Origin: Gemmatimonadota bacterium
GTDB taxonomy: Bacteria > Gemmatimonadota > Gemmatimonadetes > Gemmatimonadales > Gemmatimonadaceae
Reading direction: 5' to 3'
Assembly (NCBI GenBank): GCA_021299375.1
Contig: JAJTGR010000007.1
Coordinates: 1 to 64,000 of the forward strand
DNA length: 64,000 nt
The notes beneath the pieces are model-generated. The model saw only the letters and a list, made by a program, of their open reading frames with translations, searched no databases and was not told where the DNA came from. Positions 17,841-26,927 of this stretch are shown piece after piece (within the stretch, counting starts at the first letter, position 1; each line of letters starts with the position of its first letter). The translations under genes were made by a program, and so were the position numbers.

Positions 17841-17873
17841 GAGGCCCCGGTCCAAAAGCCGGGGCCTTGCTAT
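17841..17873 (+). terminator. Rho-independent-like terminator after the cytochrome c gene
   Basis: GGCCCCGG (17843-17850), an 8-base loop and CCGGGGCC (17859-17866), then TTGCTATT. The stem is perfect with a weak T-tract. Confidence 0.7.
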
Positions 17874-17901
17874 TGACAGTCGAGTCTGCGCGTCGTACCG
17901 T
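17873..17901 (+). promoter_or_regulatory. Putative promoter of the SusC/SusD operon
   Basis: A consensus -35 TTGACA (17873-17878), then 17 bases, then a weak -10 TACCGT (17896-17901). It would give a leader of about 320 bases before the SusC start. Confidence 0.35.
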
Positions 17902-18133
17902 CTGCGCCGGTTGTCCCCGGTGATATGGGACCAGTCCGGACGGCGCTTGGATGGACCTGCGCGACGGACTGTGACTCCAAACGCCGATTCGTGGTTTCCT
18001 GTCGTCCCCGGTGTGTGACAGCACGCCGGTCCCACCTCCCGAGGTCTGCGCGTTCGAGTCGCTGCAGCCTCCTTACCCCGTGCATGCCGGGAGCCACGCT
18101 CCCGTTCTAGGCAGTGGCGTGGCCGAGTGGCCG

Positions 18134-18200
18134 TGTGCGATCGACGCACAGGGCCGGCATCGGTCTGCGACCATGGACCGGCCACAATTCGGGTGGCCGG
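18134..18200 (+). promoter_or_regulatory. Two hairpins in the SusC leader
   Basis: TGTGCG/CGCACA with a 5-base loop (18134-18150) and CCGGCCAC/GTGGCCGG with a 7-base loop (18178-18200). The second ends 17 bases before the GGGGAG ribosome binding site. They could modulate translation, but this is not demonstrated. Confidence 0.35.
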
Positions 18201-18229
18201 CAGGTGATCCTGATCTGGGGAGTCACGAG

Positions 18230-21200
18230 ATGCGATTGTTCGGACCTGCTGCGTTCCTGCGCGGCGAGCGAGGCTGCTCGCCGCCGCCGTCTTCGTCGCC
18301 TCACACAGCGGCGCGCCGCGGGTGGGCCGCCTGGCTCCTCGCCTTGGCCGTCGCGGTGGGGATGGCGACCCCGCCCACCCTGCCGGCGCAGGGGGCTGGC
18401 GGCACCATCACCGGTCGGGTCACCGACGCCGCCACCGGTCAGCCCATCCAGCAGGCGCGCGTGCTTGTCTCCGGAACTCAGAACGGCACGCTCACGGCGG
18501 AGAATGGCCGGTACTCCCTTCGGGTCACCGAGACGGGCGCGGTCACGCTCGAGGTCAGCCGCATCGGCTTCGAGGCCAAGAAGGTCACGGTCACCGTCGG
18601 CTCGGCGCCGGTGGTGCAGGATGTCGCGCTCACCCAGGCAGCCTTCTCCCTGGCGGCGGTCGTCACCACGGTGACCGGCCAGCAGCGCAAGGTCGAACTG
18701 GCCAACGCCACCACGCAGATCGCCGTCGCCGAAAAGGTGGCCGAGCTCCCGGTGTCGAACATGGGCCAGCTGCTCTCCGGCCGCGCGGCCGGTGTGCAGG
18801 TCACGACGGCCGGGGCCACCGGCGCCGGCTCGCGTATCCGCATTCGCGGGCAGGCCTCGCTGTCGCTCACCAATGATCCGGTCGTCATCATCGACGGCGT
18901 GCGTATGACCGCCAACGCTGGCAGCTCGTCCATCGGCGTGGGCGGGTCCGCGCCGTCGCGTCTCGATGACCTCAATCCCGAGGAAATCGAGAACATCGAA
19001 GTCATCAAGGGGCCGTCGGCGGCCACGTTGTACGGCACCGAAGCGGCCAACGGCGTCATCAACATCACCACCAAGCGCGGCAAGGTCGGCAAGACGCGGT
19101 GGAACGTGTACACGGAAAACGGCCGCATCACCGATCCGAACGAATATCCGCTCATGTACTACGGCTGGGGCACCCAGCTCAGCGGCGCGACGGCGGGCAC
19201 CCGTGTGCGCTGCCCAGCCATCTCGATCGCCGCGTCCATCTGCCGCGCCGACAGCCTCCGGGTGGGCAACGCGTTCCTCATCGACAGCCTCACCCCGGTT
19301 GATCAGGGATCGCGCCAGCAGTACGGCATGCAGGTCTCTGGTGGGACCGACCGCGTACAGTACTTCGTGTCGGGCGAAACCGAGGTGGAAACCGGCATCT
19401 ACAAGATGCCGGACATCGAGATCAACCGCCTCAAGACCGAGCGTGGGGTTTCGGGCATTCCGTCGTCGCAGATCCGCCCCAACGCCCTCGACCGCAACAG
19501 CCTCCGCGCGAACGTCACCGCGCAGCTCACCCCCAAGGCCACCCTGCAGGTCTCCTCGGGCTACATCAACAGCCGCCAGCGGCTGCCGCAGAACGAGGAC
19601 AACGGTAACGGGCTCATGGTGGGTATGCTCGGCGGCGAGTGGCGCGAGGATCTGCGCGACAGCCGTGGCGTGCCGTTGCTCGGCTACCGCGCCTTCCCCA
19701 TGGGCGACATCCTGTCGCGTACCACCAGCCAGTCGATCAACCGCTTCATCAACAGTGTGCAGCTGCAGTACAACCCCATCAGCTGGCTCACCACCCGTGC
19801 CATCGTCGGCTCCGACTTCACGGCGCGTAGCGACGTGGGCATCAACCTGTTCGAACAGGGCCCGCTGGGCGTGAACCGCGCGGGGCAGGTCAGCGCCAAC
19901 AAGGCCGAAATCAACCAGCAGACGGTGGACCTTGGCGGGACGGCCAACAAGCAGGTGTTCTCGTGGCTGAACTCCAAGACGTCCGTGGGCATGCAGTACA
20001 TCCGCAACGCCTTCGCCCAGTCCGAAGGCACGGGGCAGGGTTTGCCGCCAGGCGCCACCACCACCTCGGCCGGTGCCATACGCAATGCCTCGCAGTCGTT
20101 CGATGAGCGTCGCACGCTGGGCTACTACGTCGAACAGGTGTTCAACGTCAACGAGAAGCTCTTCATCACCGCTGGCTTGCGCCGTGACGCCGCGAGCGCG
20201 TTCGGTAAGGAGTTCCGCGCCGTCAACTATCCCAAGATCGGTGCGTCGTGGGTGGTGTCGGACCAGGGCTTCTTCCCTGCCTATAGCTGGCTCAACACCC
20301 TGCGCCTGCGCGCCACGTACGGCGCCTCCGGCCAGATCCCGGGGACCACGGACGCCCTCCGCTTCTTCTCGCCCTTCCCAACCACCATCTCCGGCACGGC
20401 CGACCAGCCGGGCGTGACGCTCGGTGCGCTGGGGAATGCCACCCTCCGCCCCGAGTACTCGGCGGAAACGGAGGCTGGCTTCGACCTCACCATGTTCGAC
20501 GGCAAGTCGAACTTCGAGTTCACCTACTACGACAAGAACACCACCGACGCCCTCATCGATCGTCGTGTGGCCCCGTCCCTCGCCGGCGTGACCTCACGGT
20601 TCCAGAACATCGGCAATACGCGTAACACGGGGCTGGAGCTGGTGTACAACCAGAAGGTGATCTCGACCGACAATCTCGGATTGGATTTCGTGCTCACCGG
20701 CTCCACCCTCCGGAACGAGCTCATCACGCTGGGTGAGGGGGTGAGCCCCATTCCGACCGGCAACCGCAACACGCAGTTGAACACGCCGGGTTTCCCGTTG
20801 TTTGGTCTCTGGGGGCGCCCGTACACCTTCAACGATGCAAACGGCGACGGGATTCTGGTGGCCAGCGAGATGACGTACGGGGACAATACGTTCATCGGAG
20901 CGACCCTCCCCACCCGCGAACTCGCCTTCACGCCCACGCTCGAGCTGTTCGGCCGCAAGCTGCGCATCTCGGGGCAGATGGATAGCCGGTGGGGCATGAA
21001 GAAGCTCAACAACACCAAGCGCCACCAGTGCCAGGGCGGTATCTCCTGCCAGGGCCTCTACGCTGGCGCGCCGCTCGAGGAGCAGGCCAAGGCGGTCGCG
21101 GCGGCCGCATCGGTGTTCACCGGCTTCTACGAGGACGGGTCGTTCACCCGCTTCCGTGAACTGTCGCTGTCCTACCAGATGCCGAACGCCTGGGCCAAGG

Positions 21201-21379
21201 CCCTCAAGGCCGAGCGCTGGAACCTGGTGCTGACCGGCCGCAACCTCGGCGTCTGGACGCCGTTCACCGGTGTCGACCCCGAAACCACCGTCGGCAACGG
21301 CGACCAGCGCGGCAACGAGGAGTTCTTCTCCACGCCTCCGATGCGCTACTGGACGTTCCGCATGAACTTCAACTTCTGA
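18230..21379 (+). CDS. SusC/RagA-type TonB-linked outer-membrane receptor
   Basis: A 1049-residue receptor. The signal is long (about 1-56) with an Arg-rich front and a core AAWLLALAVAVGMATPP. A carboxypeptidase-regulatory domain (about 59-140, ITGRVTDAATGQPIQQAR) precedes the plug (about 155-265), which carries the SusC-family signatures IRIRGQASLSLTNDPVVIIDG and IEVIKGPSAATLYGTEAANG. The rest is barrel, ending WTFRMNFNF with a terminal Phe. The ATG at 18230 has GGGGAG seven to eight bases upstream. It works with the SusD partner 20 bases downstream to import large ligands (glycans, peptides or others). No glycosidase or protease is adjacent, so the substrate cannot be inferred. Confidence 0.95.
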   Translation: MRLFGPAAFLRGERGCSPPPSSSPHTAARRGWAAWLLALAVAVGMATPPTLPAQGAGGTITGRVTDAATGQPIQQARVLVSGTQNGTLTAENGRYSLRVTETGAVTLEVSRIGFEAKKVTVTVGSAPVVQDVALTQAAFSLAAVVTTVTGQQRKVELANATTQIAVAEKVAELPVSNMGQLLSGRAAGVQVTTAGATGAGSRIRIRGQASLSLTNDPVVIIDGVRMTANAGSSSIGVGGSAPSRLDDLNPEEIENIEVIKGPSAATLYGTEAANGVINITTKRGKVGKTRWNVYTENGRITDPNEYPLMYYGWGTQLSGATAGTRVRCPAISIAASICRADSLRVGNAFLIDSLTPVDQGSRQQYGMQVSGGTDRVQYFVSGETEVETGIYKMPDIEINRLKTERGVSGIPSSQIRPNALDRNSLRANVTAQLTPKATLQVSSGYINSRQRLPQNEDNGNGLMVGMLGGEWREDLRDSRGVPLLGYRAFPMGDILSRTTSQSINRFINSVQLQYNPISWLTTRAIVGSDFTARSDVGINLFEQGPLGVNRAGQVSANKAEINQQTVDLGGTANKQVFSWLNSKTSVGMQYIRNAFAQSEGTGQGLPPGATTTSAGAIRNASQSFDERRTLGYYVEQVFNVNEKLFITAGLRRDAASAFGKEFRAVNYPKIGASWVVSDQGFFPAYSWLNTLRLRATYGASGQIPGTTDALRFFSPFPTTISGTADQPGVTLGALGNATLRPEYSAETEAGFDLTMFDGKSNFEFTYYDKNTTDALIDRRVAPSLAGVTSRFQNIGNTRNTGLELVYNQKVISTDNLGLDFVLTGSTLRNELITLGEGVSPIPTGNRNTQLNTPGFPLFGLWGRPYTFNDANGDGILVASEMTYGDNTFIGATLPTRELAFTPTLELFGRKLRISGQMDSRWGMKKLNNTKRHQCQGGISCQGLYAGAPLEEQAKAVAAAASVFTGFYEDGSFTRFRELSLSYQMPNAWAKALKAERWNLVLTGRNLGVWTPFTGVDPETTVGNGDQRGNEEFFSTPPMRYWTFRMNFNF

Positions 21380-21398
21380 GCGAGGCGAGCACGCTTCT

Positions 21399-22772
21399 AT
21401 GCAATTCCCCCATGTGACTCGTCGACTCATCCGTCCGGCGAGTGCGGTATTCCTCGCCGTCGGGGTGGCGGCGGGGTGCACCACCGACACACTCGAGATC
21501 ACCGATCCCGACGTCCTCAACGTCGAGGATTACGCCACCACCGCCGGCGCGACGCCGCTCCGGCTGGGCGTCATCCAGGACTTCCAGAACGTCTTCAGCG
21601 GCAACGCCAATCTGGAGAGCATGGTCGTCGTGACCGGCAACGTGTCCGACGAGATGTACTCCACCGATACGTTCGACGACCGGCTGTTCCCGAACCAGCG
21701 GGCGATGAACGACAACCTGCCGGCGATGGATGGCTTCTACCGGAACCTCCACCGTGCGAGATCGGGGGCGACGCGTACCATCAACGTGCTCCGGCGCGTG
21801 GCGCCCACGCCGGTACAGAACATCGGCGAGATGTACAACGTGCGTGGCTATACCGAGACGTTCTTCGCCGAAGCCTACTGCTCGGGCGTGCCCTTCTCCG
21901 AGGAAGACGGCACCACGACCACGTTTGGCCAGCCACAGACCACGGCGCAGATCTACACGCGTGCTCTCGCCAGCTTCGACTCGGCGTTGGCCAGCGCCGG
22001 CACCGACACGCGCGTGCAGAACATCGCCCGTATCGGTCGTGGCCGCGTGCTGCTCAACCAGGGGCGGTTCGACGATGCCGCGGCTGCCGTTACTGCGGTG
22101 CCGACGAGCTTCGCGTGGGTCACCGCGCACTCCACGGGGTCGCCGCGTCAGGAGAACGGCATGTGGAACGCGCTTACCGTGCCGAATTCCCGCTACGCGA
22201 TCGTGCTCCCCGACGCGCAGGGGCGTGGCGAAGGGATCAACGGCATTGCGTTCCTCACCACACCGGCCGACCCGCGTATCCCGTGGGTGCCGTCCACCCG
22301 GACGGGCTTCAACGGCTCCAGCCGGAACCTCCCCACGCAGCTCAAGTACGACCGCACCACCGGGGCGGTGGTGGCCAACGGCATCGAAGCGCGCCTGATC
22401 GAACTCGAGGCGCGTCTGCGCCGCGATACGCAGGCCGATCGCGACGCCGTGTTCGCGGGGCTCAACAACCTCCGCGCCACGGCCATCACGCCGGCTATGG
22501 CTCCACTGGCCGGGACGGCGCCCACCACGCAGGCCGCGGCGGTTTCGCTGCTCTTCGAGGAGCGGGCCAAGTGGCTCTACCTCACCGGCCACCGCCTGGG
22601 CGACCTGCGCCGGCTCATTCGTCAGTACGGCCGCGCCGCCAACACGGTGTTCCCCACCGGCAACCTGCCGGCGCCGCTTGCGGGCGTCTACGGGAACGAC
22701 GTGAACCTGCCGATTCCGTTCGACGAGCGGAACAACCCGAACTTCACGGGCTGCATCGATCGCAATCCGTAA
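21399..22772 (+). CDS. SusD/RagB-type nutrient-binding lipoprotein
   Basis: A 457-residue surface lipoprotein. The signal ends in a lipobox (GVAAGC, Cys27). SusD features include the N-terminal segment LEITDPDVLN, helical TPR-like repeats through the middle (YTRALASFDSALASAG), and the C-terminal region LLFEERAKWLYLTGHRLGDLRRLIRQYG typical of the RagB/SusD fold. The length fits the family. It directly follows the SusC receptor and is followed by a strong terminator, defining a two-gene operon. Confidence 0.93.
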   Translation: MQFPHVTRRLIRPASAVFLAVGVAAGCTTDTLEITDPDVLNVEDYATTAGATPLRLGVIQDFQNVFSGNANLESMVVVTGNVSDEMYSTDTFDDRLFPNQRAMNDNLPAMDGFYRNLHRARSGATRTINVLRRVAPTPVQNIGEMYNVRGYTETFFAEAYCSGVPFSEEDGTTTTFGQPQTTAQIYTRALASFDSALASAGTDTRVQNIARIGRGRVLLNQGRFDDAAAAVTAVPTSFAWVTAHSTGSPRQENGMWNALTVPNSRYAIVLPDAQGRGEGINGIAFLTTPADPRIPWVPSTRTGFNGSSRNLPTQLKYDRTTGAVVANGIEARLIELEARLRRDTQADRDAVFAGLNNLRATAITPAMAPLAGTAPTTQAAAVSLLFEERAKWLYLTGHRLGDLRRLIRQYGRAANTVFPTGNLPAPLAGVYGNDVNLPIPFDERNNPNFTGCIDRNP

Positions 22773-22790
22773 CGTCGTGCTGGGCAGACG

Positions 22791-22824
22791 AAACGGCCGC
22801 CGGGAAACCGGCGGCCGTTTTGCA
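22791..22824 (+). terminator. Strong rho-independent terminator after the SusD gene
   Basis: AAACGGCCGCCGG (22791-22803), GAAA tetraloop, and the perfect reverse complement (22808-22820), which ends in a T run. The 13-base stem is perfect. Confidence 0.85.
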
Positions 22825-22882
22825 TCTGCGCACGTCTGAGATGGCAGGGGGGGAGGCGAGAGGGGAGAGTCGAGCGATCGAA

Positions 22883-23047
22883 CCGAGACGACGATAGATG
22901 TTTGAGAGGTGAGCGACGAAAGAGCGTTGAGAACACCGAGCAGATGCCTCCGCATGCCCGTGCCGGGCACAGCCTCGCGGATGAAGCGCTCGGTGCTCTC
23001 GACGCTCTTTCGTCGCTGACTGTCTCAATGCTCTATCGTCGTATCGG
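22883..23047. repeat. Large imperfect palindrome between convergent genes (IR2)
   Basis: Two 30-base arms (22912-22941 and 22988-23017) are inverted copies matching at 28 of 30 positions; they contain GACGAAAGAGCG and its complement. Outside them a weaker pair continues (around ACGACGATAG near 22888-22897 against CTATCGTCGT near 23032-23041), and inside there is a short TGCCCG/CGGGCA stem. Overall it spans about 165 bases. It lies beyond the SusD terminator, so it is not needed to end that transcript. Confidence 0.8.
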
Positions 23048-23089
23048 CTCTAACTCCTGTCGTCTGCCAACTCGACCCTGAGCGCCTCA

Positions 23090-24088
23090 CTACTGACGTC
23101 CGGCCGCCGCCCGCCCCAGTTCGACGGCCTTGAAGCCCTGCTCGCCCCACCCGATCACAAAGACGCTGAACCCCTCCTTCATGCGCTTCTCGATGTCGGC
23201 CGCGCCCGCCGGGTAGCCGCAGGGCACCTTGAACTCCTTGCACGCCGCCAGCACCGATTGGATGGCGGCCTCCCACGCCGCTTCGTCGAATTTCCGCTGG
23301 CCGCCGGCGTCGGTCGTGGTGAATACGCCACGTAACGTACCGGCGCCGGGGAAGAGCACACCCACGCCCGGCGTGGCGGCGATTTCGCGCACGTTCTTCA
23401 GCCCTTCCTTGCTCTCCACGATGGTGAACGTGAGGAGTTCCCCCTTCGGATTGAGGGGCCACAGGTCGGCGCGTTCCTTGTACTCCTTTTCGCTCATTCC
23501 CCAGCGGGCAGGGGCGTTCCCTACGTCGTCGGCACGCGTGCCACCCTTGCTCCTGAAGCGCAGCGCGGCAATCCCCTGCTTGAGCTCGGCCGCGTTGAGC
23601 ACGTCCACGAACACGATGCCGGTTACGCCCTCGTTGAGCTGCTTACCGATGCGGGTGGCCGCGACAGCCGGATCGGGCGCGATCTCCGGCGTCTTCACGA
23701 ACAGCGGGTGCGTGAAGCGCGCGGGCTTGCCCTTGGTGAGCGCCCCGCCCTCGTGCATGGCCTTGGCAAACTCGGTGAACGGCGGGTACGTCTGGTCGAA
23801 GTTGTACTCCATGGTGCCTTCGAAGACGTAGTCGAGCGGCTTGTACGCCAGCGCCTCGGCGGCCAGCTGGCTCATGGACTTCATCGAATCGGCCGGTGGT
23901 GCAGGCTGTCCCGGGCGCGCACGGCGATTGGCCGGGGCGTACAGCCCGAAAACCGGCTTGCCCGCGGCCACCAGGTCGATCACGGGGTTGAGGCGCGGCT
24001 GCGCCACGGCAGCCGGTGGCGGCACGAGGCCAAGGGCCAGCACTGCAGTGGTCGACCGCATCCAGCTCGATCGCATGTTCGATCGCAC
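23090..24088 (-). CDS. Secreted HpcH/HpaI aldolase-family protein, possibly inactive
   Basis: A 332-residue protein whose GTG start at 24088 is set by GGAGG five bases upstream. The N-terminus is a signal peptide (ending near AAVAQ), unusual because HpcH/HpaI aldolases are cytoplasmic class II enzymes. The TIM-barrel pattern is recognisable: GIVFVDVLNAAELKQGI, FTIVESKEGLKNVREIAATPG and VLFPGAG. The Glu of VESKEG matches a metal ligand, but the usual Asp of the GPxDL motif seems replaced (GAGTL), and the catalytic His/Arg are not evident. It may have lost aldolase activity or act on another substrate. It is divergent from the DUF1592 gene. Confidence 0.72.
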   Translation of the reverse strand: MRSNMRSSWMRSTTAVLALGLVPPPAAVAQPRLNPVIDLVAAGKPVFGLYAPANRRARPGQPAPPADSMKSMSQLAAEALAYKPLDYVFEGTMEYNFDQTYPPFTEFAKAMHEGGALTKGKPARFTHPLFVKTPEIAPDPAVAATRIGKQLNEGVTGIVFVDVLNAAELKQGIAALRFRSKGGTRADDVGNAPARWGMSEKEYKERADLWPLNPKGELLTFTIVESKEGLKNVREIAATPGVGVLFPGAGTLRGVFTTTDAGGQRKFDEAAWEAAIQSVLAACKEFKVPCGYPAGAADIEKRMKEGFSVFVIGWGEQGFKAVELGRAAAGRQ

Positions 24089-24196
24089 GAACGCCTCCGG
24101 GAAGGTTTGAGGGGCAGGAACGCAAGACACTCTATCCCTCCCAACGGGCGAGGGAGCACAAGCGCTGAGCCGGCGGGTCCGGCCATGTTCCAGCGG

Positions 24197-24227
24197 TTGA
24201 ACGCTTTCCGCTTCTCGGTCGTATAAA
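24197..24227 (+). promoter_or_regulatory. Putative promoter of the DUF1592-DUF1552-ankyrin operon
   Basis: A -35-like TTGAAC (24197-24202), 19 bases, then a good -10 TATAAA (24222-24227) in an otherwise GC-rich divergent region. The leader would be about 75 bases. Confidence 0.5.
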
Positions 24228-24309
24228 TTCTCGGGTCCCGCCTTTCCGGGGCGCGCGCCTGCCCGCGCCCCCAACCCGACCACACCCGCTCGAGCCTGGA
24301 GGCCCGGGG

Positions 24310-26892
24310 ATGAAGTCGTTGGTAGCTGCTGGAGCTGGTTGTGCTGCACTGTTGGCGCTGGCCATGCTCGACGGTCCCGAGCGCGAAGTGGCCGCAACGG
24401 CCCGGGCCGCCAGTGACGCGCCGTCCGCGCCCCTTGCCACGGCGTCGTACGACCTGTCGCTTGTGGATGGCACCGCTGGTCGGATGCGGGCCTCGGCCGC
24501 GCGCGCCAGTCACCGCGTCGGTCACCCGGTGCTCACGCCGGCGACGGCCACCATGACGGCGGCGGCGCTCGGCGACGTCGTGAAGAAGACCTGCGCTGGC
24601 TGTCACAGCGATCAGCGCCGGCAAGGCAACCTGTCGCTGCAGAATCTCGACCTCGCCACCATCGGGCAAACCGCGCCCGACGTGGCAGAGAAGATGATCA
24701 ACAAGCTGCGCACCGGCATGATGCCGCCCCCGGGGCGTGCGAGGCCAGGTGGGGACACGCTGCAGATCCTGATGGAGTCGCTGGAGCGTACGATGGATGC
24801 GCGGTATGCGGCCGATCCGAATCCCGGATCCCGTACCTTCCAGCGGCTCAACCGCGCCGAGTACGAGCGCGCCATCCGGGACGTGTTGCTGCTGGACATC
24901 AAGGCCGACGCCTGGCTGCCGCTGGACACCAAAAGCGCCAACTTCGACAACATCGCCGATGTGCAGCTACCGTCGGCGACGCTGCTCGACTCGTATCTCG
25001 ACGCGGCCAGTGAGATCAGCCGCCTCGCGGTGGGAGACCCGAAGGCGAGCGTGTCCACGAGTACCTACAAGATCCCGCGCCTCGCCTCGCAACTCGATCG
25101 CGTGGAGGGGGCGCCCGTCGGCACACGCGGCGGCTCCTCGGTGACCCACACGTTCCCTGCCGACGGCGAGTACGTGTTCACCGTGACGCTGCACGCCATT
25201 CCCACGGGGCAGCTCTTCGCATCCACCGCGCCATTCGACGAAAAAATCGAAGTGTCGGTGAACGGCGAGCGGGTCGCCCTGCTGGATATCGACCGCGGCA
25301 TGTCGCAGGCCGATCCGCAGGGCATGGAGATGCGCACCAAGCCGGTGCCGGTGCGCGCCGGCCCGCAGCGCATCTCGGTGACCTTCCTGCGCACCTTCGA
25401 AGGGCCGGTCAACGACAACATCACGCCGCTCGGGCACAGCATTGCCGACACGCAGATCGGCGCGCAGGCGGGCATCACGGTGCAGGCGCACATTCAGAAC
25501 TTCGCCGTCACCGGCCCGCACAACCCGACCGGCGTCTCCGACACGCCGAGCCGCCGGCGGATCTTCAGCTGCCGCCCGTTGGCGCCGGCCGAGGCGCGGC
25601 CGTGCGCGGAGAAGATCATCGGACGCCTCGGCGCTCAGGCCTACCGTCGGCCCATGGGGGCGAACGACATCAAGGCGCTGATGACCTTCTACGATGCAGG
25701 CGCGAAGGACGGTGGGTTCGAGGTCGGCATCCGGAGCGCCCTCGAGGCGTTGCTGGCCAGCCCGCATTTCATCTTCCGCATCGAGGAAGTGCCGGCGTTG
25801 GCCAAGGGGCGGGTGGCCGTGAACGGACTCGACCTGGCGTCGCGTCTCTCGTTCTTCCTCTGGGGGGCGCCGCCGGACTCGCAGCTGGTGGCCCTCGGGC
25901 GCAGCGGGCGGCTCCAGGACACCACGGTGCTCATCCAGCAGACGAAACGCCTGCTGGCCGACCCGCGCAGCGAAGCGCTCGCCACGCGCTTTGCCGCCCA
26001 GTGGCTGCGCCTGCAGGACATCGACCTCGTGCACCCGGACGCCAACCAGTATCCCGATTTCCGCGAGCAGCTCGCCGACGACATGCGGCGCGAGACGGAG
26101 CTGTTCTTCTACAACCTCGTGCGCGAAAACCGCAGCCTGCTCGACCTCTTCACGGCCAACTACTCCTATGTGAACGAATCGCTCGCGCGGCATTACGACA
26201 TGCCTGGCGTGGTGGGTGACCAGTTTCGTAAGGTCAGGTATCCCTCCGGCTCGCCGCGCAGTGGCATTTTCGGGCACGGCAGCGTGCTGACGCTCACGTC
26301 GCACGCCAATCGCACGTCACCCGTGCTGCGCGGCAAGTGGGTCATGGAAGTGCTCATGGGGTCCCCGCCGCCGCCGCCGGACGTGCCCGACCTGGAGAAG
26401 ACCGGGGAAGCCAAGGAAGGGCGGCTGCTCACCACGCGTGAACGCATGGAGATCCACCGTGCCAACGCCACCTGCAAGTCGTGCCATCAGTTCATCGATC
26501 CGATCGGACTGGCGCTCGACAACTTCGACGTCATGGGGCGCTGGCGCATTCGCGAGAATGGTGAGCCGCTCGACACCCGTGGCGACTTCTACGACGGGAC
26601 GAAGGTGTCGAGCCCCATGGAGCTGCAGCAGGCGCTGCTCAAGCGGCCCGTGCCGCTCATGCGCTCCTTCACGCAGAACCTGATGGCCTACGCCCTCGGC
26701 CGGCGGGTGGAGTACTCCGATGCCCCCGCCGTCCGGAAGATCGAGGCGGCCGCCCGGGCCAACAAGTACCGCATCAACGACTTCATCGTCGGTGTGGTGA
26801 AGAGTGACGCCTTCCGCATGCGCAAGGTCGTTGCCAGCACCGACGTGGCACCTACCAATTCCACTGCACCGGCTGGCAGCCGGGGCCGCTGA
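24310..26892 (+). CDS. DUF1587/1595/1592/1588/1585 multi-domain di-heme cytochrome-like protein
   Basis: An 860-residue exported protein of the type abundant in Planctomycetes and Acidobacteria. After a signal (about 1-20) comes a first heme motif CAGCH (Cys95, Cys98, His99). DUF1587 begins near FQRLNRAEYERAIRDVLLLD, DUF1595 near ARPCAEKIIGRLGAQAYRRP, DUF1592 near DLASRLSFFLWGAPPD, DUF1588 near GSVLTLTSHANRTSPVLRGK, and DUF1585 at the C-terminus. A second heme motif CKSCH lies in DUF1588. The ATG has GGAGG seven bases upstream. The role is unknown; coupling of an extracellular redox reaction to polymer degradation has been suggested for the family. It is followed by the DUF1552 gene after 35 bases. 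Confidence 0.9.
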   Translation: MKSLVAAGAGCAALLALAMLDGPEREVAATARAASDAPSAPLATASYDLSLVDGTAGRMRASAARASHRVGHPVLTPATATMTAAALGDVVKKTCAGCHSDQRRQGNLSLQNLDLATIGQTAPDVAEKMINKLRTGMMPPPGRARPGGDTLQILMESLERTMDARYAADPNPGSRTFQRLNRAEYERAIRDVLLLDIKADAWLPLDTKSANFDNIADVQLPSATLLDSYLDAASEISRLAVGDPKASVSTSTYKIPRLASQLDRVEGAPVGTRGGSSVTHTFPADGEYVFTVTLHAIPTGQLFASTAPFDEKIEVSVNGERVALLDIDRGMSQADPQGMEMRTKPVPVRAGPQRISVTFLRTFEGPVNDNITPLGHSIADTQIGAQAGITVQAHIQNFAVTGPHNPTGVSDTPSRRRIFSCRPLAPAEARPCAEKIIGRLGAQAYRRPMGANDIKALMTFYDAGAKDGGFEVGIRSALEALLASPHFIFRIEEVPALAKGRVAVNGLDLASRLSFFLWGAPPDSQLVALGRSGRLQDTTVLIQQTKRLLADPRSEALATRFAAQWLRLQDIDLVHPDANQYPDFREQLADDMRRETELFFYNLVRENRSLLDLFTANYSYVNESLARHYDMPGVVGDQFRKVRYPSGSPRSGIFGHGSVLTLTSHANRTSPVLRGKWVMEVLMGSPPPPPDVPDLEKTGEAKEGRLLTTRERMEIHRANATCKSCHQFIDPIGLALDNFDVMGRWRIRENGEPLDTRGDFYDGTKVSSPMELQQALLKRPVPLMRSFTQNLMAYALGRRVEYSDAPAVRKIEAAARANKYRINDFIVGVVKSDAFRMRKVVASTDVAPTNSTAPAGSRGR

Positions 26893-26927
26893 CTCACGCT
26901 CGCACCACACCACACGGAGACGCGTCC

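Larger units (their letters stand above)
17808..18229 (+). other. Intergenic region with terminator, promoter candidate and structured leader of the SusC gene
   Basis: This 422-base gap holds a strong hairpin terminator (17841-17873), a TTGACA/TACCGT promoter candidate immediately after it, and two short hairpins near its right end. No convincing gene is seen: the frame of the SusC gene is open back to 18011 but lacks a ribosome binding site and coding character there. Confidence 0.6.
22773..23089. other. Intergenic region between convergent SusD and aldolase genes
   Basis: This 317-base gap contains the SusD terminator and the large palindrome IR2. No credible gene was seen. Confidence 0.7.
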
